DNA from: Lactococcus petauri
GTDB taxonomy: Bacteria > Bacillota > Bacilli > Lactobacillales > Streptococcaceae
NCBI RefSeq assembly: GCF_002154895.1
Contig: NZ_MUIZ01000001.1
Location: forward strand, 62,001-126,000
DNA: 64,000 bases
Reading direction: 5' to 3'
A program made the translations under genes and the position numbers. Each line of letters begins with the position of its first letter. The stretch's first letter is position 1. The notes under the pieces are model-generated. The model was not told where the DNA came from and made no database searches. It saw only the letters and a program-made list of their open reading frames with translations. Shown here in pieces: positions 17,289 through 26,275 of this stretch.

Positions 17289-17348
17289 TTTTTAATCCCC
17301 TTTTTTCTAGTTTATATGATGAAGGCTTTTAAAATATTACCTTCCTTC

Positions 17349-20063
17349 TTATTGAGAAACTTCTTCTGTTTCTTGCGCGGCATTGAGTAAAAGAGAAGCC
17401 ATAGATTTACGCTCTTCTTCTCGTGTAGCTGCTCCTTTAAAGACGCCTTGAGTAACATCCTCCAGTGTTTGAGGTTTCATTTGGCTTGTTTCGTAGGTCG
17501 CTTTTTGTTTTTCTTCTTCCTCTTTCACTTGATTCGCAATCAGGAAGCGAGACATTTTTTGTGCAGGGGCATTTTTCATTTCTGCTTTACGTTCTTCAAC
17601 CAAAAGTTTTTCAATCAGTTCTTCAGTTTCTACATTATTCTCAGTCGATAATGCAAAATCATCACGGGCATTCAAATTATCATGCATCATTTGTTCTTGG
17701 TAATCTTGCCACCAAACATTTAATTGGTCAACATTTGCAAGCGGAAGAGAGTCGGTTAATTCAAAAGCTGGTGTTGCTTTTAGTTTAACGTATTGTTTTA
17801 CGAGACCATCCTCTGTTAAGTGTCCAGCAAGCACAAATTTTCCAAGCGTCATTAAATCGCTGGAACTAATGTTTGGTACTTCTTCACTCCGCTCACCTAC
17901 ACCACTTCTTGCAATATCATTTTGTTCAAAATTAAAATCACCTGTATTATAAGATGGAACAATTCGATGTTTCTTCCCAAATTGTTCGGACCACCACTCC
18001 GCATCACCAGAGGTAACATCTTGGAAGACAAATTTATTTCTTAAATTTCCAAAGACAATATCCGTAAAGTTTTCATCAAATGCTTTAGAATATTGAGAAC
18101 GACTTTGACAGGCAACAATTACTGGCATGTTGTACTTACGGTTCTGAGTTATAAAGTCAGTAAATTCGGATGTAATATATTCTGGATGTTCATCATACAT
18201 TAAAGGCAAGATAGGATCATCATAAGCCGGACGACGAAAGGCAGCACTTTGAAGTGCAACAGAAATCAGTTTAGCAAATAATGCTACATCTTTTCCTAAG
18301 ACATCTTTTGCCGTATTTATAATGAGAAATCCCCCAAATTTAAGGAAGGTATCAATGTTAAAATCTGTATCTTGAAAGAAAACACGTTTAATATAAAAGT
18401 TACTAGAGATATTTTCGATAACCGCAATCAAACCTTGGACATACTCTTCTTGTAGGTTTCCAATTCTTCCAGAATCCTTATCTTTAAATAAGTTTGTCTC
18501 CCAATAGTGAAGGGTATTTTCAATAATTTTTAATTTGTAAATAAAATCTTGAACCTCAATAGGGTCACCTTTGGCTTTGAGCTGCTCAAGTTTGTTTTGT
18601 TGGACCTTATAATAATTCTTTAAAATTTCTTTTCTTTGCCACAAAATATTATTATCAAGCATATCTGTAAAGGATTCAAAAGTTGGAGCTCCTTTGAGGT
18701 CTTTATCTAAGGCATTGGGAAAGAAGGCTGACAATTTCAGAAGATAGAGCATTTTTGTAAGATAAACCTTTTGTTTATTATCAAAAAAGGCATTGGACGA
18801 AGCCGCAAATTCATATAATAAATCTGATACAATCGTGACAACTTTATCAACCGGTCCTTGGAACACATTAAAGCCTGGAGTTTTTGGATCTTTAGGATTA
18901 ATATAGGTCATCATCTCTTTGGGCATCCCAGAGTCTAAGAAGTCCTCATAGTTGCTTAAAGCCAAATCATTTGAAGGCTCAATAACCACAAACCCATTCA
19001 ACATCTTTCCAGAAATACGGCGATTAAAAAATTTCTTTTTGAACTTGTCAAAATCTTTGTATTTTTTTCTATAAAGCGTATATTGTTTTATATACTGTAG
19101 AAAGTAAGCATAGAACTGATAGGCTAAGGGCCTAAAAATAGCTTGAGACTTACCAACTCCTATTGGTCCTTGAATCATCATGTTATTCGCTAACGCAATA
19201 GGCGAAAGAGAAAGAAAGGAGTCCGTAGCCATATCAACCCCTAAAAGAAGATAAGGTTCATAGGGCTTACGCTTTCCGATAAACATTTCATAAAAATTCT
19301 TGCTTGTGAACCAGCTTTCCTGAGCCCAACGTTCAAAGTATAATGGCCATTTTTGATAAATCTCATAGTTACGCCCATAGTACACAGCAACTGCAGTGAG
19401 TACCCCAGGTATCAAGTATATGCAGTGGCCAAAAATTGGACTCCCCCATAAGATATTGGCTACTTCAGGAGTAATCGCCGTAGACTTTGAGGTCGCTAAA
19501 TACTGATTGATGACAAATATCTTGTCAAAGTAATCCTGAAAGCAAAATTGTAGTGCAGATGTTAGAATATTATAGATATTTAAAGCAATAAATAAATAGT
19601 AAAAATTAATATTCTTTTCCTGTTGCTTTTTCTTGTCCACTTCATTAAAAATATTGTCCATCAATGAAGTGATATCAATGAGGTACTTAAAAGACAGAGT
19701 TCCTACTGAAATAAACAATATCCCTCCAAATAAGGTAAGTATTGGGGGGATAAGTGTAATAAAAAGGGCAGTCACAAGTGTTGACAGCATAAATAAGACA
19801 GAAATACTAAATATACTTCTATTAAAAACATTCAATACTTTATAAAACTCGTCCTTATCGTACCGTTTCGCAAGCCTACGCTCCAAAGTGGGAATCCACT
19901 CTAAATTTCCTTGAGACACCCCCGGAATCTTTCGAAGCATATTTGTAATACTCTGAGTTCCCTTATCTAAAAAAATTAAGACTTTATTTGTTTTTTCTAC
20001 TCCTTCAGTCTCAATGTTCTCTTCTAAAGGTGTCTCTTCTTTTTTAATTTTTTTCATTCTCAT
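17349..20063 (-). CDS. Type IV coupling protein (VirD4/TraG family)
   Basis: About 904 residues. Several membrane helices lie between residues 80 and 230, followed by a large cytoplasmic ATPase domain with Walker A GPIGVGKSQ at about 300, VVIEPSNDLALSNYE, a Walker-B-like region LPLMYDEHPEY and VIVACQSRSQY (RecA-like switch). This is the layout of coupling ATPases that bring DNA-relaxase complexes to a conjugative secretion channel. The C-terminal 150 residues are charged and coiled. The ATG at 20063 lies 2 bp after the stop of a 44-codon membrane peptide gene, suggesting coupled translation. A VirB4 homologue is not in the window; a relaxase is only suggested at 48.3 kb. Confidence 0.8.
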   Translation of the reverse strand: MRMKKIKKEETPLEENIETEGVEKTNKVLIFLDKGTQSITNMLRKIPGVSQGNLEWIPTLERRLAKRYDKDEFYKVLNVFNRSIFSISVLFMLSTLVTALFITLIPPILTLFGGILFISVGTLSFKYLIDITSLMDNIFNEVDKKKQQEKNINFYYLFIALNIYNILTSALQFCFQDYFDKIFVINQYLATSKSTAITPEVANILWGSPIFGHCIYLIPGVLTAVAVYYGRNYEIYQKWPLYFERWAQESWFTSKNFYEMFIGKRKPYEPYLLLGVDMATDSFLSLSPIALANNMMIQGPIGVGKSQAIFRPLAYQFYAYFLQYIKQYTLYRKKYKDFDKFKKKFFNRRISGKMLNGFVVIEPSNDLALSNYEDFLDSGMPKEMMTYINPKDPKTPGFNVFQGPVDKVVTIVSDLLYEFAASSNAFFDNKQKVYLTKMLYLLKLSAFFPNALDKDLKGAPTFESFTDMLDNNILWQRKEILKNYYKVQQNKLEQLKAKGDPIEVQDFIYKLKIIENTLHYWETNLFKDKDSGRIGNLQEEYVQGLIAVIENISSNFYIKRVFFQDTDFNIDTFLKFGGFLIINTAKDVLGKDVALFAKLISVALQSAAFRRPAYDDPILPLMYDEHPEYITSEFTDFITQNRKYNMPVIVACQSRSQYSKAFDENFTDIVFGNLRNKFVFQDVTSGDAEWWSEQFGKKHRIVPSYNTGDFNFEQNDIARSGVGERSEEVPNISSSDLMTLGKFVLAGHLTEDGLVKQYVKLKATPAFELTDSLPLANVDQLNVWWQDYQEQMMHDNLNARDDFALSTENNVETEELIEKLLVEERKAEMKNAPAQKMSRFLIANQVKEEEEKQKATYETSQMKPQTLEDVTQGVFKGAATREEERKSMASLLLNAAQETEEVSQ

Positions 20064-20065
20064 GG

Positions 20066-20200
20066 CTAAAATACCCACCAAATAAAGAGCTGAAGTCCTA
20101 ACAAAATAAAGTAACTGCTCCAGTATTTCTGAAACATCTTTCTAAAGAGCCCTTTTTCCATATTGTTCTCACTATTTATATTGAGAATAAATCCGCTCAA
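20066..20200 (-). CDS. Small single-span membrane peptide upstream of the coupling protein
   Basis: A 44-codon frame starting with TTG at 20200 behind AGAAAGGA; an in-frame ATG at 20161 gives 31 residues. The peptide ends SSYFILLGLQLFIWWVF, one hydrophobic helix at the very C-terminus. Its stop is 2 bp before the coupling protein start. A perfect 11-bp inverted repeat covers the TTG start. It may be a real transfer component or a leader that controls the downstream ATPase. Confidence 0.45.
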   Translation of the reverse strand: MSGFILNINSENNMEKGLFRKMFQKYWSSYFILLGLQLFIWWVF

Positions 20201-20206
20201 TATAAA
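20175..20206. promoter_or_regulatory. 11-bp perfect inverted repeat over a start codon
   Basis: TTTATATTGAG and CTCAATATAAA flank 10 bases. In minus-strand RNA the left arm contains the TTG start and directly follows the SD, so the hairpin could mask translation; in DNA it could be an operator. Confidence 0.6.
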
Positions 20207-20265
20207 TCCTTTCTTTTATTTTCTTTTCTAGTGTATAAAAATATAAAAAAAAGACCTATAACTCC

Positions 20266-20292
20266 CGTAGGCAATAGCCTCTTTTGTAATAT
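20266..20292 (+). repeat. CGTARG-N11-TTTGTAATAT motif, copy 3
   Basis: CGTAGG, 11 bases, TTTGTAATAT. It lies between the nuclease lipoprotein terminator and the coupling protein unit. Confidence 0.6.
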
Positions 20293-20322
20293 ATCAATAA
20301 GTATTTATCACCTTTTGTATAA

Positions 20323-20353
20323 GAAAACACTCCCGTTTTTAAGGAAGTGTTTG
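20323..20353 (-). terminator. Terminator of the nuclease lipoprotein gene
   Basis: AAACACTTCC pairs with GGGAGTGTTT with one mismatch and is followed by TTTCTT on the minus strand, 11 bp after the stop codon. Confidence 0.7.
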
Positions 20354-20363
20354 TGCGTATTGA

Positions 20364-21128
20364 TTATTTAGCGGCTCCGGTCTTATAGTTGATTTTATGG
20401 CTTTCAGCACTATTAATGACAACTATCTCTTTATTTACTTTGCCATCTGAGGATTTAATATCTACAACGGACCCGCGCGGAACAGTTTCACTTCCGTGAT
20501 AAACCGGGGTAGTTTGATATTGAATAGTCGTACTAGAATGTGGATTCATCTTCCAATAATTCTCTGCCACTTCTTCTGCAGCTCGCATGCCTCCATTTTG
20601 GTCAGCGCCTACATTCTGACTTCGTGTTCCCGTTGTAAAATTGTATTTTGAAGTATAAGAACCTTTTCCAAGTAAACTATCTGCGATTGAATGACTTCGA
20701 TTATACATATACCCATGATAAACTCGTCCTGTAAGATTAAAAGAGATCGCAACTTTTTTATTCTTAGGCCAAAAAGGAGGATCAAGTGGTGAGCCTTGAC
20801 GTGAGCCTTTTGAAGCTAAATACTGCGCATAAGTCAGTTTCGCGCTGGCAACACTTGAGCGCCCATTTTTATCCGAAGTAAATTTATACTTCCCTTTCTT
20901 TAGTGCAAGAAAGTTTGAGGCTTTTGCTTTTCCATTCTCCCAATAATAATTCTTATTTGGGCCAGAGCTTTGTCGGTTCGTATAATCAACTAGCTTTTGC
21001 TCAATAGCAGCATCTGTTTGAGGTACTGTACTGTTTGACGTCGGAATTTCCAATTGACTACATCCTGCCAGAGTGAGAGCTCCAAGAAGTGTCGTTGTAA
21101 TCAATAAAACCTTAGTTTTGTATTTCAT
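20364..21128 (-). CDS. Lipoprotein DNA/RNA non-specific endonuclease (EndA/NUC family)
   Basis: 254 residues. A signal peptide ends in the lipobox LAGC (residues 20-23), so the protein is anchored outside the membrane. The NUC domain shows NRSHSIADSLLG in place of the usual DRGH-L-A motif, then SQNVGADQNGGMRAAEE (metal-binding Asn and Glu) and a beta core through VVDIKSSDGKVNKEIVVIN. Pneumococcal EndA, which degrades one strand during DNA uptake, is of this family. On a transfer element it may act in entry exclusion, DNA scavenging or wall-side defence; that is inference. It has its own SD and terminator. Confidence 0.8.
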   Translation of the reverse strand: MKYKTKVLLITTTLLGALTLAGCSQLEIPTSNSTVPQTDAAIEQKLVDYTNRQSSGPNKNYYWENGKAKASNFLALKKGKYKFTSDKNGRSSVASAKLTYAQYLASKGSRQGSPLDPPFWPKNKKVAISFNLTGRVYHGYMYNRSHSIADSLLGKGSYTSKYNFTTGTRSQNVGADQNGGMRAAEEVAENYWKMNPHSSTTIQYQTTPVYHGSETVPRGSVVDIKSSDGKVNKEIVVINSAESHKINYKTGAAK

Positions 21129-21227
21129 TTTATCTCTTTTCTATAGCATAGGGCATCTTTGCTTGAACATTCTACCATAATTCACGATTCAATTAAAGGC
21201 GAAAACCATTCCCACTTTTAAACAAAC

Positions 21228-21267
21228 GAAAACACTCTTTAATAAGATCTTATTAAAGAGTGTTTTC
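21228..21267. terminator. 40-bp perfect palindrome, bidirectional terminator
   Basis: A perfect 20-bp-arm palindrome (centre AGATCT) lies 6 bp after the FemX stop codon; both strands end in TTTTC/TTTT-rich sequence. Confidence 0.65.
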
Positions 21268-21273
21268 ATTTGT

Positions 21274-22338
21274 TTAAGCACGATGCAGTAATTTTTTTAA
21301 AAATTGAACAGATTTAAACTTTATTGGATGGGGAACATATGTAAACTTACCCACTTTTGAGAGGATATAACCATTAAAATTCTTTTTAAACTGTAAGACC
21401 CGGTCTTGGCCATCAAATAGTCCAGAAACGCCATAAAAATTATAGAGGGTACAACGGCGTCCAAGTGCATGTAGGATAGCCGTATGTTGTAGTAAGAATG
21501 ATGCACCGAGTTTGGCAAGTTCAGCATTGGATCCACCTGAAAGAAATGTAAATTCATGGCGTGATTGAATAAAGATACCAACTGCACCTAACTCATTTTC
21601 TTTGAATACCCCAAGGAATTCAATATTCTCCCCAAAAGCCTTATATAAAAGCTCATAGTACTCTAGATCTTTTTTACCAAAATGTTGGCGTTGAGCTGTT
21701 TCTGTAATCAAGTGCTCAACCTGATTCAATTCATTAAAATTGAGTTTACGAACCTCTAATTCATTTTTTTTAGCTTTCTTGACGGCACGTTTGGCATTCG
21801 AGTTGTACGTAGCCAATACCTCTTCTTCACTTGAAAATTCAGAAATAGATTTAAGGTACTGCCACTGTACAGCAGAGGTCAAATATTCATAACCTTGTCG
21901 TTCGCCTTCGTAGGTAAAACCAGAATTAATGTAATGTTCAATTCTTGCTTGTCGGGGACTGTCTAAAAGCTCTCCAGTAGCACTTAATATCTTATAATTT
22001 TGATCTGGAAAATATTCTAAGACTATGCCTTGATGCACTTTGACAAATTCTTTGATTTTTTTCATAAAAAATATTTCTAGTTCTTCATCAAAGATTTTAT
22101 CTTTAAAAATCGGGCCAAAATTAAGTTCATACCGCTTTCCACCAAAAACAGGGACTGCATTTACTAATGCAGCAGCCTTGATTTCGTTACCTAAAGCAAC
22201 CGCAAAATATTTAATTGTAAATCCGCGATGTGCAAGCACCTTTGCCATCGCTTGAGTTTGTAAAAAACTTCGTTCTTCTTTTGATGAAAATTTTTCAAAT
22301 TCCTTTGCGTTCAATTCATAAAATTTGTAGTCTTCCAA
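21274..22338 (-). CDS. FemX/MurM-type aminoacyltransferase
   Basis: 354 residues of the FemABX family, which use aminoacyl-tRNA to add residues to the lysine side chain of lipid II. Typical segments are LNFGPIFKDK, VLEYFPDQNY, ATYNSNAKRAVKKAKKN, FLGVFKENELGAVGIFI and LYNFYGVSGLFDGQDRVLQFKKNFNG. Length fits the shorter FemX/MurM forms without the coiled-coil arm. TTG start at 22338 with AGGAG upstream. It is its own unit between two terminators. A wall cross-bridge enzyme on a mobile element may alter sensitivity to lysins or bacteriocins, or fit the sortase and nuclease as envelope functions. Confidence 0.85.
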   Translation of the reverse strand: MEDYKFYELNAKEFEKFSSKEERSFLQTQAMAKVLAHRGFTIKYFAVALGNEIKAAALVNAVPVFGGKRYELNFGPIFKDKIFDEELEIFFMKKIKEFVKVHQGIVLEYFPDQNYKILSATGELLDSPRQARIEHYINSGFTYEGERQGYEYLTSAVQWQYLKSISEFSSEEEVLATYNSNAKRAVKKAKKNELEVRKLNFNELNQVEHLITETAQRQHFGKKDLEYYELLYKAFGENIEFLGVFKENELGAVGIFIQSRHEFTFLSGGSNAELAKLGASFLLQHTAILHALGRRCTLYNFYGVSGLFDGQDRVLQFKKNFNGYILSKVGKFTYVPHPIKFKSVQFLKKLLHRA

Positions 22339-22536
22339 TTTTTTTACTCCTGTTTAATCCTACTTCGTCATCAATTTTTTCTTGTTGTATAAGATAATAC
22401 TCATTTAAAAATAAAAAGATGAAATTTGTCACTCATATATTGTAAGCCTTTTCCTTTTACATTACAAACGATAACATCAAATATTTTTAATTGATAACTT
22501 AAACACTTATGTTATCACTGCTCTAAAGAATTTATC

Positions 22537-22575
22537 AAAAATCCCTCAGCTGTTTGTGTAACTGAGAGATTTTTT
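22537..22575. terminator. Bidirectional terminator
   Basis: AATCTCTCAG pairs with CTGAGGGATT with one mismatch, flanked by T runs on both strands. It ends the unit of the 22618-24422 genes. Confidence 0.7.
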
Positions 22576-22617
22576 CAATTAGTAAGCATAGTTGCAAATA
22601 AATTTAAGATCTCTTTA

Positions 22618-23055
22618 TTATAAAATTATATAGATGATATTACTAATCGCAAAGGTTAGAAACACCAACACGCGCACGTTACTCAATAGATTTCTCGTCC
22701 TCTTTTCTGAACTAGGCGCACCTGTAATCTCGAAGCCTAGCATTCGTGTACTGAGCTCTCCAACTGTAAGTATGGGATATAAAATAATAATCACGAATTG
22801 TATTGCCATGATTACATGTTTAATCATAGCCAACGGATTAAACAATTTAGGGTTTTCCATCATTCCTACTGCAAGCAGTGTGCCAAAATAGGCTAAAGTA
22901 ATAAGTACTACTGGATAAAACAGATTTATCTTTACTCCCTTCACATCTTCAGTATCTTCTTTTGTCATTGTACGTGAAAATTTATAGATACTAATCATGA
23001 GCCATATTGCCAATCCTGATTGTATTACCCTAATCACAATTCCTATAATATTCAT
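22618..23055 (-). CDS. Four-span membrane protein (145 aa)
   Basis: Starts MNIIGIVIRVIQSGLAIWLM behind GGGGGA. Four hydrophobic helices with short loops; a conserved-looking EDVKGVKINLFYP loop. No catalytic motif. It follows two other membrane protein genes in the same direction. Possibly part of the mating channel, but I have no family match. Confidence 0.6.
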   Translation of the reverse strand: MNIIGIVIRVIQSGLAIWLMISIYKFSRTMTKEDTEDVKGVKINLFYPVVLITLAYFGTLLAVGMMENPKLFNPLAMIKHVIMAIQFVIIILYPILTVGELSTRMLGFEITGAPSSEKRTRNLLSNVRVLVFLTFAISNIIYIIL

Positions 23056-23099
23056 TTAATACTATTTCCCCCAACTAATCTTTTCCAAAGAGATTAAAG

Positions 23100-23258
23100 T
23101 TAATCAATTCCCAAAAGTTTCCCATTTAATTTTTCCTCTACTAATCGTAAATAACTGCTACAAACATTCCCTAAACACTGACTTTTTTCTAAACTTTTAA
23201 TGTCAATTGGTTTAGCAACAAATTGTCTACCGCTAACTGGTTCAATATTTATTATCAT
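23100..23258 (-). CDS. Small hypothetical protein (52 aa)
   Basis: Frame begins MIINIEPVSGRQFVAKPID, starting 2 bp after the stop of the preceding gene; no clear SD, so translation would depend on re-initiation. Two cysteines. Weakly supported. Confidence 0.35.
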   Translation of the reverse strand: MIINIEPVSGRQFVAKPIDIKSLEKSQCLGNVCSSYLRLVEEKLNGKLLGID

Positions 23259-23260
23259 TA

Positions 23261-23494
23261 TTATTTTACATCTTTTAATTTTGATTCATTTCTTATTTCT
23301 TCATACCAATTTGGTTCAACTTTCCAACAAAGTATGGTTACAATAAACTCAACTAACGAAAATACAAAAAATAGCAAAAAGGAAATGAAATGAAATGTAA
23401 ACATACTGATCATAAATAAAAGAAACAGAATTCCTCCAAGTATGAGTTGAACTTTCCTAAACTTGTACCAAGTTTTTTTATCTTTTTTTAACAT
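23261..23494 (-). CDS. Small two-span membrane protein (77 aa)
   Basis: The start MLKKDKKTWYKFRKVQ at 23494, behind GAGGAAG, is preferred over the longer frame. Two hydrophobic helices (about 13-35 and 37-57) and a polar tail. Its SD lies in the end of the preceding membrane protein gene. Function unknown. Confidence 0.6.
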   Translation of the reverse strand: MLKKDKKTWYKFRKVQLILGGILFLLFMISMFTFHFISFLLFFVFSLVEFIVTILCWKVEPNWYEEIRNESKLKDVK

Positions 23495-23504
23495 CCTATC
23501 TTCC

Positions 23505-24422
23505 TCACTGACTAAGCCATGCTTTGATAACGAAAAATGCAAGAACTGCACAAATATTAAGAAAGAAAGTGTATCTTCCCTTTTGTATTAAAGACATGGT
23601 CTTTTGATTTTTTAAATAAACTTCTTTTGCTTGCTTTAAACTTTCTCCTTTTAAAACAAGAAGAGCAGCATTAAAGAACTGAACGATTTTATGAGGCTTA
23701 AAGATGAGGTTAGTATAAGATGAATTAAGGAGTTCCTCCTCAGAATTTGATAATCGAATAAAGGGACGTCGAATCGGAGAGAGTACTCCTTTCAAACGCA
23801 ATTCAATGTTCCCCTTTGTTACAAGATGAGGTAATCCATATTGTTTATGAAGTGTTAGCTCAGAAACTTTTTCTTTTCCGAGCGAAGTTAAGGCAAGTAA
23901 AGGTTGATCGGAATTAAACTCATGAGATTTATTATAGATGTCATCAGATATATTATCCTTTAACTCTAAGATAAAGTAATTAAGTAATAAAAGAGTTAAA
24001 GCTGCAACAACGATGCTTGTATATAATTCATTAAAATTTTTGTCAGATAAATAAGTCGTTAATTCAGAAAGTCCATGAAATTCTCCAACAAAAAAGAGTA
24101 ATATTAGTTTTCTTCTATGTCGAATGACAAACTTTAAGGAATCCTTCAAAATATTTTCTCTAAATAAGTTCAAGTTTATCATTTTAAATGTAACAATGAA
24201 GATAAGGAAAATAAGACTGAATGGCAAAAGCATAGATTCAATTTCTTTTATTTCTGTGATAAATTGTGAAGAAGATTTCAGCAAGGGTAAAAAGAGTGAA
24301 AAGAGAGCTGCAGGAATAAAAACTCTATAATAAGCTTGATAAAGCTCACGAAAGAGGACTAATAAGTTGAGCCAGAAGGTATTAATTTTAAATAATTTTG
24401 AGATTGTGTGTGTATTTTCCAT
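23505..24422 (-). CDS. Membrane protein with cytoplasmic domain (305 aa)
   Basis: Five or six hydrophobic helices (around 30-50, 66-90, 108-120, 135-155 and 283-302) with a soluble stretch in between that includes LTSLGKEKVSELTLHKQYG. AAGGAAAC precedes the ATG. First gene of a membrane-protein unit. Not recognised. Confidence 0.6.
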   Translation of the reverse strand: MENTHTISKLFKINTFWLNLLVLFRELYQAYYRVFIPAALFSLFLPLLKSSSQFITEIKEIESMLLPFSLIFLIFIVTFKMINLNLFRENILKDSLKFVIRHRRKLILLFFVGEFHGLSELTTYLSDKNFNELYTSIVVAALTLLLLNYFILELKDNISDDIYNKSHEFNSDQPLLALTSLGKEKVSELTLHKQYGLPHLVTKGNIELRLKGVLSPIRRPFIRLSNSEEELLNSSYTNLIFKPHKIVQFFNAALLVLKGESLKQAKEVYLKNQKTMSLIQKGRYTFFLNICAVLAFFVIKAWLSQ

Positions 24423-24434
24423 ATGTTTCCTTAT

Positions 24435-24482
24435 ATTTATTTTTATTTTTACTTTTGTTTTTGATTTTGATTTTGATTTTTG
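24435..24482. repeat. Degenerate hexanucleotide tract (AAAATC on minus strand)
   Basis: About eight consecutive 6-bp units related to AAAATC/AAAAAT lie just before the SD of the 24422 gene. It is a candidate slippage-prone spacer. Confidence 0.5.
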
Positions 24483-24534
24483 CTATTTCTAATAAAGAGC
24501 TGATAGAGCAGACGTTAGGTTATTTTGTTGTGAA

Positions 24535-25398
24535 TCAAATCGGTGCTATCTGTTTAAATATTTTTTCTCCCTCAGTTAGGGCTAAAAGCTCTTCTGGAGT
24601 AAAAGTAATAATCTTCGAAAAAATGATTATGTCATTTTCCATTGCCCATGAGAGGGCTTTTTCTGCATCCTCTCGTGTAGAGTATACGCCCTGATGCAAT
24701 GCTGCTCTTCTTAAGTTACTGTCCCAAGTGTAGTCATCTTCTACAAGTTTTTTTATCCATCCTCCTGATTCAAAATGAGGTTCTACATAGGGGTTGACAT
24801 AAACCATATACTTCTCATTTTCTTGAGGAAGTGTAGTAGCTAAGACAATTTTTTCAATCAGTTCCTCATTTTCTGCTTTAACCTCCAATGTCTCCCCTTC
24901 AAGTTGAATTAAATGTTGAAATTCTAGTTTTATACCTGTATCTAGGATTTGTCGAACTACAGCATTATCTAATAGAAAGAATTCTCCAACTGGAGTCAAT
25001 ATATATGGTGCATATTCTATTTGTTCATAAGCTACCCATAGTTCATTCCTGTTTGTTTTACTCAGAATCTTCATAAACCCAAATAGTTTATCATTTATAT
25101 CTTTGATGCTTTTACCAGAATCAAGCGGATTTGCAATATCCCATTCCGTATTTTTTAGAAAGATTATTTGAGAAGCCGCTTGCTTGCTTTGGATTAAGTC
25201 AATATTAATTCTTGGACTCTCCTCAAATACCGTTTGCATAGTAGAATCTCCTAATTTATTAAGCAGTCGCTTTGTTTTCTCTGGATCACCTTCGGGGTTT
25301 GTTTTGGAATCTAATTCCAAGGCTTTTAGGGATACATCAATACGTTTTTGTTCTCGTTCTTTATTAGAAAAGTCATTCATCTGTCCTATTTTAGTCAT
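24535..25398 (-). CDS. Hypothetical protein (287 aa)
   Basis: Starts MTKIGQMNDFSNKEREQKR in a TAATG overlap with the preceding stop. A charged helical N-terminus is followed by a mixed domain; the end (YSTREDAEKALSWAMENDIIIFSKIITFTPEELLALTEGE) resembles an SPOR-like or small alpha/beta module by pattern only. No membrane segment. Not recognised. Confidence 0.55.
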   Translation of the reverse strand: MTKIGQMNDFSNKEREQKRIDVSLKALELDSKTNPEGDPEKTKRLLNKLGDSTMQTVFEESPRINIDLIQSKQAASQIIFLKNTEWDIANPLDSGKSIKDINDKLFGFMKILSKTNRNELWVAYEQIEYAPYILTPVGEFFLLDNAVVRQILDTGIKLEFQHLIQLEGETLEVKAENEELIEKIVLATTLPQENEKYMVYVNPYVEPHFESGGWIKKLVEDDYTWDSNLRRAALHQGVYSTREDAEKALSWAMENDIIIFSKIITFTPEELLALTEGEKIFKQIAPI

Positions 25399-25907
25399 TA
25401 ATGGCTATTCCTCTTTTCTATTTCCTTGGGATATCCAAGATTTAATTGTTGATTAGAATGTACTTTAAGGTAGCCGATAATATCTGCTCTCCATTCCCCT
25501 TTTAGATACTTACAAATAACTGGAAGTGCGTTTGTATAATGAACAGCTTCATTATTGTAAGTAACTAAAGACATGCTTTCTGCTTCTTCAAGTTTCATAA
25601 TAAAGCTTAAATCGGGTACATCACATATCACTTTTTTACTATAGAATTGCTTATACTTATCTAGAACAACATATCCATCGTCCAAAGTTTTAAAGCAACT
25701 CGGACAAAAGACTATTCCTTTATAATATCGCCAGCCTTCACTCTCTAAAAATTCCTTGGCAGTGCTTTTATTGTGCACATGAATAAAAATTGGGATTTCG
25801 TAACCACCAGGATATCTCTGACTTTCTTCTGATTCAAAGGAATCAAATCCATTTATTATTTTTGAAGTATGACAAAATTGACATTCCTCTTTATATAGTC
25901 GTTCCAT
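25398..25907 (-). CDS. Protein with two Cys-x2-Cys pairs (169 aa)
   Basis: ECQFCHTS near residue 9 and VFCPSCFKTLDDG near 67 form a split zinc-knuckle-type metal site. The rest is alpha/beta. It overlaps the next gene by one base at TAATG. GAGAGAG lies upstream of the ATG. Function unknown, possibly DNA- or protein-binding. Confidence 0.6.
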   Translation of the reverse strand: MERLYKEECQFCHTSKIINGFDSFESEESQRYPGGYEIPIFIHVHNKSTAKEFLESEGWRYYKGIVFCPSCFKTLDDGYVVLDKYKQFYSKKVICDVPDLSFIMKLEEAESMSLVTYNNEAVHYTNALPVICKYLKGEWRADIIGYLKVHSNQQLNLGYPKEIEKRNSH

Positions 25908-25938
25908 CTTTTCTCTCTCTTTTTTATGTTCTTTTAAT

Positions 25939-26247
25939 CTAAAATAGATTAATATAAAACCCTCTAATTACTTGTAAGAGTGGAGCCTCTTCTCTCGAAA
26001 CTTCAATTTGTTTAAACTTACTTTTATAAGTTTCAATCCACCAATAATCTTGCATCCCAATTTTCTTCTTACACAAATATATTTTCTGATTTCTAATTTT
26101 TTTACTTTGCATGATCACTTCGCTAAATATTTCTTGATGCACATTCGTATCTTCTAAAGCAACTTCATAGGTTCCCCTTTTCATCCCATAGAAGGGATGT
26201 TTTTTATTTCGAATAAATATATGCTTCTTCCTGATTCGTTTGTTCAA
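25939..26247 (-). CDS. Small basic protein (102 aa)
   Basis: TTG start at 26247 behind AGGAGAAAAAG. Very basic N-terminus (MNKRIRKKHIFIRNKKH), followed by beta-rich sequence. One copy of the CGTARG motif ends 30 bp upstream in promoter-like position. A nucleic-acid-binding role is possible; not recognised. Confidence 0.5.
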   Translation of the reverse strand: MNKRIRKKHIFIRNKKHPFYGMKRGTYEVALEDTNVHQEIFSEVIMQSKKIRNQKIYLCKKKIGMQDYWWIETYKSKFKQIEVSREEAPLLQVIRGFYINLF

Positions 26248-26275
26248 CTTTTTCTCCTATCAATTTATTAAATTC

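Noticed and set aside
23060-23130. 16-codon frame MGNFWELINFNLFGKD with a fair SD
   Set aside because: Too short to separate from chance; no hydrophobic or export pattern and no regulatory context.
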